Below, in pieces: positions 15,306 through 22,270 of a stretch of DNA of 32,810 nucleotides. The stretch is from an uncultured Prevotella sp. (GTDB lineage Bacteria > Bacteroidota > Bacteroidia > Bacteroidales > Bacteroidaceae): positions 1-32,810 of the forward strand of contig UQZX01000027.1 in the NCBI GenBank assembly GCA_900545525.1. Reading direction: 5' to 3'. Numbering within the stretch: the first letter of the stretch is position 1; each line of letters opens with the position of its first letter. The notes beneath the pieces are model-generated. The model worked only from the letters and a program-made list of their open reading frames with translations. It made no database searches and was not told the origin of the DNA. Both the position numbers and the translations under genes were made by a program.

Positions 15306-15898
15306 TGAGGATCCTTCATCTCTCTGATACTCATGGCTGCCACCGCAGAATTAGCGATTTGCCAGAAGCTGATGTGCTGGCACACTCCGGCGACTTCTGT
15401 ATGGTCGGTAGCGAGCAGGAAGTGTTTGACTTTCTCAACTGGTTCTGCGACCTACCTTATCGCCACAAGATTTTCATTTGCGGCAACCACGATGACTGCT
15501 TATATGGAGCCAATATCAATGGTCTTGATGACAATGTGCATTACCTGTGCAACTCCGGTATCGAGATTGAAGGCCTGAAATTCTACGGTGTCCCGATGTT
15601 TATGGGTGATTGCGTGACTGACCGCCAAAACCTCAATTATGACAAAATCCCTATAGACACTGATGTTTTGATTACTCACGCTCCTGCCTACGGAATTCTT
15701 GACTTCGATGACAGCATCAACTACGGCTCGGAGGTATTATTGCAGGCGGTGACGAATGTAAATCCCCGTATTCATCTGTTTGGCCATATCCACAAACAGC
15801 ATGGGATAACGACCATCGAAACAACGACATATTCAAACGGAGCGATAATGAATGATGACTATTCAATTCTCAACCATCCTAATATCATCGAGTTATAA
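15305..15898 (+). CDS. Calcineurin-like metallophosphoesterase
   Basis: This 197-residue protein carries all five metal-binding blocks of the calcineurin-like phosphoesterase superfamily: DTHG (D8, H10), HSGDF (D30), CGNHDD (N61, H62), THAP (H125) and FGHIH (H161, H163). Members hydrolyse phosphoesters in nucleic acids, nucleotides or proteins; the substrate cannot be read from the sequence. There is no signal peptide, so it acts in the cytoplasm. Its start overlaps the nuclease gene by one base, so the two are made together. A joint role in nucleic-acid defence or damage is inferred from the pairing only. Confidence 0.88.
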   Translation: MRILHLSDTHGCHRRISDLPEADVLAHSGDFCMVGSEQEVFDFLNWFCDLPYRHKIFICGNHDDCLYGANINGLDDNVHYLCNSGIEIEGLKFYGVPMFMGDCVTDRQNLNYDKIPIDTDVLITHAPAYGILDFDDSINYGSEVLLQAVTNVNPRIHLFGHIHKQHGITTIETTTYSNGAIMNDDYSILNHPNIIEL

Positions 15899-15938
15899 GG
15901 CCTGTGCATAGAGAGATTCCATAGTTTGTAAGAATTAA

Positions 15939-15975
15939 CGCCACCGAGGGGGAGTAGAGACTTCTCTCGGTGGCG
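15939..15975. terminator. Hairpin after the phosphoesterase gene
   Basis: CGCCACCGAG (15939-15948) pairs perfectly with CTCGGTGGCG (15966-15975) over a 17-base loop. It lies between convergent genes, so it may stop transcription from either side. The T run is poor, so confidence is moderate. Confidence 0.5.
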
Positions 15976-15982
15976 ATATTGA

Positions 15983-16168
15983 TTAGTGCTGCTTTGACCC
16001 TTTGAGGCGTTGCTTTGCTTTTTGCTCTTCGCAGTAGCGGTGGAGAGCCTCTTCAATGGTCATGCCGGAATGTCGGCTTAGCCATAGTTTGAAGTCATCA
16101 GAGAGGGCGGCTCCATTAGTACGTGAGTCGGGATAAGATATATCTCGTAAAAGTTGGTAATCTCGCAA
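15983..16168 (-). pseudogene. Unknown small gene fragment, cut by a hairpin element
   Basis: The minus strand encodes a 61-residue hydrophilic sequence if a TTG start at 16168 is used (SDDFKLWLSRHSGMTIEEALHRYCEEQ). The frame is open further upstream and runs into the inverted repeat of the element that begins at 16186. There is no ATG and no clear ribosome binding site. It reads best as the 3' end of a gene truncated by that element, but a genuine small gene is possible. I do not recognise the family. Confidence 0.4.
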
Positions 16169-16185
16169 ATATTTTGTAACTTTAT

Positions 16186-16390
16186 TTATAAGTAAGTCAC
16201 TAAAATTAAACGATACTATCTATTATAAAGCAAGTCATTACATCTTGTATGTATAAACCTTGTTCTTTTGGGCTGTTTCCGCCTTGTCACTCAGTCACAT
16301 AGCCCGCTATGCTCCTTCGTTCCAAGACGAAAGCATCTCAAAAATAACCAAGTTTTATACTATACATTAATTTTGGTGACTTACTTATTA
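16186..16390. repeat. 205-bp hairpin (MITE-like) element with a CATAGCCCGCTATG core, copy A
   Basis: The ends are 24-bp inverted repeats with two mismatches: 16186-16209, containing AAGTAAGTCAC and AAAATTAA, and 16367-16390. Further complementary pieces lie inside, such as GTATAAA at 16249 with TTTATAC near 16360. The core holds GCCTTGTCAC (16281-16290) and the 14-bp palindrome CATAGCCCGCTATG (16298-16311). The same core recurs at 17452-17489 inside the transposon. No coding capacity. Confidence 0.7.
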
Positions 16391-16555
16391 ATCTAAAGAT
16401 ACATGATCATTTTGCCAGTGGAACTTTAACGGTGAAATAATACTCATGGGCGAAATTCGCCCAAAAGTTAAAATCATATAATATAAGACCATTCAATACC
16501 TTATTCTAAAAATAAAATAACTATCTTCGCCAAAAGAATACAAAAACAGTCAACT
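16391..16555 (+). other. Leader of the toxin-antitoxin pair
   Basis: ACTATCTTCGCC near 16521 holds a near match (TATCTTCG) to the -7 consensus TAnnTTTG, about 30 bases before the antitoxin start. No other motif is evident. Confidence 0.35.
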
Positions 16556-16771
16556 ATGTCAGAAAACGAAATGAACTCATACCGATTTTCTTCAGGACAA
16601 GAACCCAGTGACGAAATGCTTGCACAAATAATGAATGAAGTGGCACAAGAGGCTGCTAAGAGTAATAAAAGGGCCATTGATGCCCATTTCGAACAGATAA
16701 GAAAGAATATTGCAATCAAACAAGCCTTTTGGTCAAAACGTATAAATCAAGTCATCAATGACAGAGGGTGA
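16556..16771 (+). CDS. Probable antitoxin of a zeta-like toxin
   Basis: This 71-residue hydrophilic, helix-rich protein (QIMNEVAQEAAKSNKRAIDAHFEQIRK) overlaps the downstream toxin-like gene by 14 bp. Size, position and overlap fit the antitoxin of a zeta/AAA-type toxin-antitoxin pair. I do not recognise a named family. The gene is intact although its partner is disrupted. Confidence 0.65.
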   Translation: MSENEMNSYRFSSGQEPSDEMLAQIMNEVAQEAAKSNKRAIDAHFEQIRKNIAIKQAFWSKRINQVINDRG

Positions 16772-17368
16772 GAAAAAAACTAAACTAATTGTCATAGCTG
16801 GTCTCAACGGGTCTGGCAAGACGTCTATAACCCAAAAGTTTCTTCATCATGAATTGGCTTCCGGTACTGTTTATATCAACCCCTATGAAGTGGCAAACAA
16901 CAAATTTGGAGATTGGAATTCTACGGAAGCCGTTTTAAATGCAGCTAATTATTGTGCGAAATGGAGGGAAAGAAGCCTTAGTACAAAGACAAGTTTTGTA
17001 TTTGAAACCGTCTTTTCCGCAACAGACAAGATAGATTTTCTTATTCGTGCCAAACACGCCGGTTTCTTTATAAGATTGTTTTTCATTTCAACAGCCAACC
17101 CAACGATCAACGCCTACCGAATAGCTAATAGAGTTATGAAAGGAGGACATGATGTACCTATCACAAAGATTATTGGATCATCCGAAATTTGGAGTGATGC
17201 ACCCTTTTTTATGCTCCGCCCTTCTATATGTGGCATTTAATGCTGCTAAATGCCATGGTTACGAGTCTGAAGGTAATGGTTATGGATTATAATGAAGGTT
17301 AAGGCAGCGCCATTCGCCGCGACATTTTCCGCATCAGCAAGCCGGCCTGTCGTCCTGTGCTGCCTTTA

Positions 17369-17564
17369 AACCCCAATCGGTCATTAGAACGTCAAGGCAG
17401 TTTCTGAAGTTTTATATTATGTCTTTTCCTCTGTTCAGTTCTATATCAGCCGTCTTGTCACCTGTTCCGTCTTGACATAGCCCGCTATGCCTTCACCTGA
17501 ACAGAAGCCAATCCGACTAATCTAAAACTGAAACAGAGATGAAATATAATGACCGATTTGGGTT
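17369..17564. repeat. Hairpin module inside the transposon with CATAGCCCGCTATG core, copy B
   Basis: Terminal inverted repeats of 18 bp with one mismatch lie at 17369-17386 (AACCCCAATCGGTCATTA) and 17547-17564. Inner arms around CTCTGTTCAGTT (17430) and AACTGAAACAGAG (about 17526) are also roughly complementary. The core GTCTTGTCAC (17452-17461) and CATAGCCCGCTATG (17476-17489) match copy A at 16186-16390, although the arms do not. Confidence 0.7.
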
Positions 17565-17906
17565 AAAGGTTGCACAACCTTGCACAACCTTACACAACCT
17601 TGCGTACAGGCTCATAGTTATCTGACAGTCAATATCTTACAGACATGAAATTCGTGCAGTGTGCAGGGTTGCTGCGTTTTTCTTATAAACTTTATATAAA
17701 TACATATATACAACTGTACTCCGTATGGGCACAGTATATACTATTAAATTTTCTCGCGTAAGTTTAAGGAAAATATAGCCAAGGTTGCACACAATCCGTT
17801 TTTGCGTTTTCTCGTCTTTGGTAACTCACTGATGCATAATGCGTTATCACGGCCATTCTTATTCCGCGCAAGGTTGTGTAAGGTTGTGTAAGGTTGTGCA
17901 ACCTTT
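17565..17906. repeat. 342-bp module with 40-bp inverted repeats built from a 10-bp iteron-like unit
   Basis: 17565-17604 and 17867-17906 are inverted copies matching at 39 of 40 positions. Each arm is made of tandem AAGGTTGTGT or AAGGTTGTGC units. The module starts at the base after module B ends. The 262 bp between the arms has no open reading frame of note. No origin protein is present, so the iteron resemblance is only in pattern. Confidence 0.75.
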
Positions 17907-18269
17907 GAAGGGTGCACAAGCCTCCCTGTTATGCCTTTCAGCCCACAGACAATAATGGCGGCGTATCACTCCAAATTGCGGATGAGCCAGATTATTTCAA
18001 GGTATTATAAATCCATCGAAAATTGTAAGACAATCTCTGTCATTGTAGACCGTCTGTATGTTTATGACAACTCTGTCGAAAATCAAGATGCAAAGCCACT
18101 ATTCAGACTCATAAATGGTTATATCGGAAAAATCTATACAACAAATATTCCTGAGTGGGCACAATATATATTGCCGGACAACGGCAATTTAAGATAAACA
18201 AGAAAAGCTGATACCTGCCTATATACTTCTGCCCATTGGCACAAAACAATAATGCCAATATACAGATAA

Positions 18270-18300
18270 CCCGCCGGCGAAATAGAAATCCGCTGGCGGG
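18270..18300. terminator. Hairpin between the toxin region and GH95
   Basis: CCCGCCGGCG (18270-18279) pairs with CGCTGGCGGG (18291-18300) with one G-T pair, followed on the plus strand by CTGTTTAGTTTT. It lies downstream of both convergent genes and may terminate either. Confidence 0.55.
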
Positions 18301-18332
18301 CTGTTTAGTTTTATGGTAAATCCTTAAATACT

Positions 18333-21300
18333 TTACTTATATATAAGCTTGCGGCCCTTCATCACCACCACGCCCTTATATGCCTCTCCTGCACGTGTGC
18401 CGTCAGCGGCATAAGCACAATCGGATGATGCTGTCCCGGCGGGCTGCTGCGTGATATTGCCGATGCCTGCCGGCGTATTGATGTCAACAAGCTCTATCTC
18501 CTGTCCTGCCGCGGTGGGGATGTCATAGAGATATGTCGTTGCAAGGTGGGTGTCAGGTATCTTCGACTTGTCCGCAACAATAGGCTCGGGCATGGCGTAC
18601 GGCTGCATCAGCGGATTGGCGTTGGTGCCTGACGCGGCTGTGAGTGAGGTGCCGTCCGCCATCTTCAGCTGGGCGTTGCTGCGCAGGCGGAGGTTGCCGC
18701 CAACGGTCGACTTTATCTTCAACGACACAACCTTGCCCATTTTCCAGCGCATATCCGTTATAACGAAACCGCCGCGTGCACGCAGTCCCTGTACATTTCC
18801 TTCAGCCCATGATGACGGGAGCGCAGGAAGCACGTGCACAAATCCGGCGTGCGACTGCAACAGCATCTCTGCTATTCCGGCACAGCAGCCGAAGTTGCCG
18901 TCAATCTGGAACGGAGCGTGGGCATCAAACATATTTGCGTATGTACCGCCGTCAGCATCGTTCATCGTTGCGTTCGGATCCATCAGGCGCAGCTGGTTCT
19001 TTATGATTGCAAGAGCGTGGTCGCCGTCGAGCATGCGCGCCCACTGGCACACCTTCCATCCCATAGACCATCCGCGTGCCGCGTCGCCACGGCCTACAAG
19101 CGACTTATGAACGCCCTGGAATATCGTTGGATTGGTGTATGGAGAAACCTGATTTCCCGGATACGCTCCCCAAAGATGCGAGAGATGACGGTGAGAGTTG
19201 TTCTCCCTGTCCCAGTCTTCCTGCCACTCCTGCACCTGTCCGTACTTGCCAATCTTATAAGGAGTGAGCTTTGCCTTCAGTTCGTCAAGCTGAGAGGCAA
19301 AATCATTGTCCACGCCCAATACGCGTGCCGCCTCAGCCGTATTCTTCAGCACATCGTAAACCATCTGGTTGTCCATAGCCACTCCGCCGAAGAGAGCACA
19401 GTTCATCGTCTTTCCCTCCGCAGTGGTATACGAGTCCTTGCCCGGATGATTTTCGGGTGAGTTCGACGGGCATACAACCATGTATCCCGTGCTGGGGTCC
19501 TTAACGAGGAAGTCCTGGAAGAACTGCGCACATCCCTTCATCACGGGATATACACCGGCAAGATAATTCTTGTCGCCCGAGAAAAGATACTTCTCATAGA
19601 GATGCGAGCAGAACCATGCGTTGCATGTTGGCCATACGCCCACAGAGCCGTTGTCAACGGCGCCCGTAGTGCGCCAGATGTCAGTGTTGTGGTGCAGTGC
19701 CCATCCGCGCGCGCCGTACATCTTCTCTGCGGTTTCGGCTCCCGTAACAGAGACATCCTTTACCATTTCGATGAACGGGTCGTGACACTCCGTCAGGTTT
19801 GCAACCTCTGCCGGCCAATAGTTCATCTCAACATTTATATTCGATGTATACTTAGAGTCCCACGCCGGATACTGGCGCGCGTTGGGATTCCATATCCCCT
19901 GCAGGTTGGCGGGCTGTGTTCCGGGCTGCGATGAGGATATGAGGAGGTAACGCCCGAACTGGAAGTAGTTTGACACAAGCCCCGGGTCGGAGCTTGCCGA
20001 ACGGAACTCCTTGATGCGCGTCTCTGTATCTTTCACCTCCTGCGCCCCGTTCGAGCCGAGGTCAAGGGCCACACGGTTGAACTGCTCCTGATATTTTGCC
20101 GTATGGTCGGCAAGCGTGCTTTCATAACTCTTGCCTTTATCCATATAGGCTTTTATGTAAGCAAGGGCCTTAGCCTCGGCATCCGCGCTTATGTCGTTAT
20201 AATTTACAAAGTTTGTTGCAGAAGAAATGATGATTGTTGCCGCATCCGCACCGCTTACCTCTATTGCCGGCGTGGCCGTGTTGCCTGCAACAAGCCCGCT
20301 CTGAATAACATTCTGCACCGTACCGGCGGTCTGTGTCCCGCCATCGTTTATTACCTTTATGAAAGTATAACAGTTCAGTTTGTTGTCAACACCTTCACTC
20401 TGTGTCTTTGCCGGAACGAGCGAAGCCTCTATCATCCCGTCGTCCGTTATCCTGTTTATACCCAGTTTCTCCATGTTTGTCTTTACCGGAGCTGCAAAGC
20501 AGACATTGAAGTCAAGCTTGCCTTCCTCTGATGCCTCAATCCTCATGACAGTCACATTGTCTTCAAGTGACGTGAAGACGGTGCGCGTATATGTAACCCC
20601 GTCAAGCACGTATGTTGTCGAAGCCGTTGCCGTGGAGAGATCCAACGAGCGTACATACCCCTGCACGTCACGTGCTCCCGGGGTCTGTGCCGCATCGTCA
20701 TCATCGTAACGCTGTCCCGGAAAACCTACAAGCACACAACCTGCAGCCTGATACTGTGCGCCGTGCGAACCTTTGGACATCCAGTTTGGTATAGCCAGCT
20801 TTTGGGCAGCGACATAATCTTTATTGAAGATAAGCTGCTGCACCTGTGACAATACGGAGCTTGCATTGGCATTATAGTTCCTGTTGGGCGACTGTCCCCA
20901 GAAGGTGTCCTCGTTAAGCTGCAGCGTGTCCACCGCAACACTTCCGCTTACCATTGCCCCGAGGCGTCCGTTGCCCAGCGGCAGCATCTCTTCCCAGTAT
21001 TTCGCCGGGCGGTTGTACCACAGGCGGTTCTTGCTGTCGAGCACGGGCGGCGGCACGGGGCGCGTGTCCGATGTTGTGAATGTCGTCACGATATCTCCGG
21101 CATACACGTTTCCGGCAAGGTCGGATATCACGCCCGCCGGCAAGGCAAGCGTGTAGGATGTCGTAAGGTCAAGGTCCTCATACGCCACCGATACCTTGTT
21201 CACATTCACAGTGGGGACAATCTTCACCGTGCTTTTCGTGGCGTTGTTTGTGAGCGTAGCCACGGCACCTTCCTTTATCTTCACTCCCTCGTTGAAGAGC

Positions 21301-22070
21301 ATTACCACCTTGCCCGTGGGTATCACGTCCTGCGCCCCGTCGGCGGGCGTGATGCTTGTGAGCACCGGTGCCTGCGTGTCTTCGGCAAGGATGTTGACAT
21401 ATTTCAGGTTGTAGTTGCTCGTCTTCGTCGCCGACTGTATCAGCATGCGCACGATGAGGCTCTCCTTGTTGTCGGCGTCGAGGTCGTAGCTGGCATCGAC
21501 GTATGTGTTCCAATGGGCGCCCGATGTATAGTCGCCGAGCACTTTCCACGTGCTGCCGCCGTCTGTCGAGCAGACCACGCCGAACTTCGTTGCCGAGCTG
21601 GAGCCGTCGCCTATGGCGAAGTTGATGCTTACGTTCCTCAGCGACGTCGTCGGCATGGACACTTCGAAATACTGGTCGTGCTTCGAGCCGTCGGCATAGT
21701 CTGCCGGTGCCGTAAACTTGTTTGTCGATGCCGTGTTAAGGCGCAGGAGATAACTTGGGTTTGAGCCGCTCGTCTTCACTTCCCACTTTCCGTCGGACGT
21801 GTGGAGCGTCACGTGACAGTCTTCCGGCACGAGCGCGCACTCGTTGGGCAGGAAGTATGGTTGTACAGACTTCCACGGGGTGTTAGGCAGCGACGACCAC
21901 CCGAGGGTGTTGGGCGAATAAACCGCCGTAGAGCCTTTTTTCTCCACGTCATAACCCGTGGAGAACACCCATTTTGCCACCGTGGTACGTGCCGCGGAGA
22001 CATCCGCCGCAGACAGGAGGGCGACAAGCAGCGCTCCCGCATACAGCAAGGTTTTCCTTGTAATGTTCAT
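18333..22070 (-). CDS. GH95 alpha-L-fucosidase/alpha-L-galactosidase, multidomain, secreted
   Basis: This 1245-residue protein has a signal peptide (about 1-26). Residues 28-230 look like a beta-sandwich of carbohydrate-binding type. Residues 233-335 form an Ig-like domain of the SbsA/Big_5 kind (ITPADGAQDVIPTGKVVMLFNEGV). The GH95 module starts near 348 (LWYNRPAKYWEEMLPLGNGRLGAM) and runs to about 1140. Catalytic residues by homology are N744 and N746 in NINVEMNYWPAE, E873 in SPENH and D1057 in QIDGNFG. GH95 enzymes remove alpha-L-fucose or alpha-L-galactose; RG-II carries L-galactose, which fits the locus. The last 45 residues (ADGTRAGEAYKGVVVMKGRKLIYK in outline) resemble Prevotella C-terminal sorting regions for type IX secretion. 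It is divergent from the regulator gene. Confidence 0.93.
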   Translation of the reverse strand: MNITRKTLLYAGALLVALLSAADVSAARTTVAKWVFSTGYDVEKKGSTAVYSPNTLGWSSLPNTPWKSVQPYFLPNECALVPEDCHVTLHTSDGKWEVKTSGSNPSYLLRLNTASTNKFTAPADYADGSKHDQYFEVSMPTTSLRNVSINFAIGDGSSSATKFGVVCSTDGGSTWKVLGDYTSGAHWNTYVDASYDLDADNKESLIVRMLIQSATKTSNYNLKYVNILAEDTQAPVLTSITPADGAQDVIPTGKVVMLFNEGVKIKEGAVATLTNNATKSTVKIVPTVNVNKVSVAYEDLDLTTSYTLALPAGVISDLAGNVYAGDIVTTFTTSDTRPVPPPVLDSKNRLWYNRPAKYWEEMLPLGNGRLGAMVSGSVAVDTLQLNEDTFWGQSPNRNYNANASSVLSQVQQLIFNKDYVAAQKLAIPNWMSKGSHGAQYQAAGCVLVGFPGQRYDDDDAAQTPGARDVQGYVRSLDLSTATASTTYVLDGVTYTRTVFTSLEDNVTVMRIEASEEGKLDFNVCFAAPVKTNMEKLGINRITDDGMIEASLVPAKTQSEGVDNKLNCYTFIKVINDGGTQTAGTVQNVIQSGLVAGNTATPAIEVSGADAATIIISSATNFVNYNDISADAEAKALAYIKAYMDKGKSYESTLADHTAKYQEQFNRVALDLGSNGAQEVKDTETRIKEFRSASSDPGLVSNYFQFGRYLLISSSQPGTQPANLQGIWNPNARQYPAWDSKYTSNINVEMNYWPAEVANLTECHDPFIEMVKDVSVTGAETAEKMYGARGWALHHNTDIWRTTGAVDNGSVGVWPTCNAWFCSHLYEKYLFSGDKNYLAGVYPVMKGCAQFFQDFLVKDPSTGYMVVCPSNSPENHPGKDSYTTAEGKTMNCALFGGVAMDNQMVYDVLKNTAEAARVLGVDNDFASQLDELKAKLTPYKIGKYGQVQEWQEDWDRENNSHRHLSHLWGAYPGNQVSPYTNPTIFQGVHKSLVGRGDAARGWSMGWKVCQWARMLDGDHALAIIKNQLRLMDPNATMNDADGGTYANMFDAHAPFQIDGNFGCCAGIAEMLLQSHAGFVHVLPALPSSWAEGNVQGLRARGGFVITDMRWKMGKVVSLKIKSTVGGNLRLRSNAQLKMADGTSLTAASGTNANPLMQPYAMPEPIVADKSKIPDTHLATTYLYDIPTAAGQEIELVDINTPAGIGNITQQPAGTASSDCAYAADGTRAGEAYKGVVVMKGRKLIYK

Positions 22071-22111
22071 TGTCTTTAAGTTTTAATGATAGTTTGACTG
22101 ATTAATGTCCG

Positions 22112-22119
22112 CAAAGCTA
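22112..22119 (-). promoter_or_regulatory. Predicted -7 promoter element of the GH95 gene
   Basis: The minus strand reads TAGCTTTG, an exact TAnnTTTG match, about 42 bases upstream of the GH95 start codon. No clear -33 element was found. Confidence 0.5.
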
Positions 22120-22150
22120 CCGACACCCGTGCACATACGTGTGTAAAAAG

Positions 22151-22188
22151 GGCGCAGGCATGGCGAAAAAAGGCGCAAGGGGCGAAAA
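22151..22188. promoter_or_regulatory. Imperfect direct repeat between divergent promoters, candidate operator
   Basis: GGCGCAGGCATGGCGAAAA (22151-22169) is followed by GGCGCAAGGGGCGAAAA (22172-22188), a direct repeat with a step of about 21 bp. It lies between the two divergent TAnnTTTG elements. AraC-type regulators often bind direct repeats spaced by two helical turns, so it is a candidate site for the adjacent regulator. Confidence 0.4.
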
Positions 22189-22223
22189 CAGGAGCAAACA
22201 TCGGCTGAATTGTATTTTTTTAC

Positions 22224-22231
22224 TACCTTTG
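22224..22231 (+). promoter_or_regulatory. Predicted -7 promoter element of the regulator gene
   Basis: TACCTTTG is an exact TAnnTTTG match about 40 bases upstream of the ATG at 22271. Confidence 0.5.
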
Positions 22232-22270
22232 CGATATCTATAAAACCATGACAAACCATATCCTCACACC

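Larger units (their letters stand above)
17175..17988. mobile_element. 814-bp non-autonomous transposon in the zeta-toxin gene
   Basis: The ends are 24-bp inverted repeats matching at 22 positions: 17175-17198 (GGATCATCCG...TTTGGAGTGAT) and 17965-17988. The flanks are the direct repeat AGATTATT at 17167-17174 and 17989-17996, an 8-bp target-site duplication. Ends beginning GG and an 8-bp duplication are what I recall for ISL3-family elements, so that assignment is tentative. There is no transposase gene inside. The interior contains two abutting inverted-repeat modules, 17369-17564 and 17565-17906, and a small hairpin TGGCATTTA/TAAATGCCA around 17229-17254. Confidence 0.88.
16758..18197 (+). 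pseudogene. Zeta-toxin-like P-loop kinase, interrupted by a transposon
   Basis: The 5' part encodes KLIVIAGLNGSGKTSI with a Walker A P-loop at residues 15-22, VFETVFS near 81-87, and the zeta-type arginine and GGHDVP block (RIANRVMKGGHDVP, about 121-134). Zeta toxins phosphorylate a UDP-sugar precursor of the cell wall. After ITKI (about 17174) the frame enters foreign sequence and stops at 17240. Removing the 814-bp element and one copy of its 8-bp duplication restores an uninterrupted frame: GGHDVPITKIISRYYKSI, continuing to WAQYILPDNGNLR at 18197. The restored protein would be about 206 residues, a normal length for the family. As it stands only a 160-residue chimaera could be made. Confidence 0.88.

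Noticed and set aside
17565..17906. A plasmid-type replication origin, because of the iteron-like repeats
   Set aside because: No replication protein gene is present, and the repeats lie within a transposon as inverted arms.
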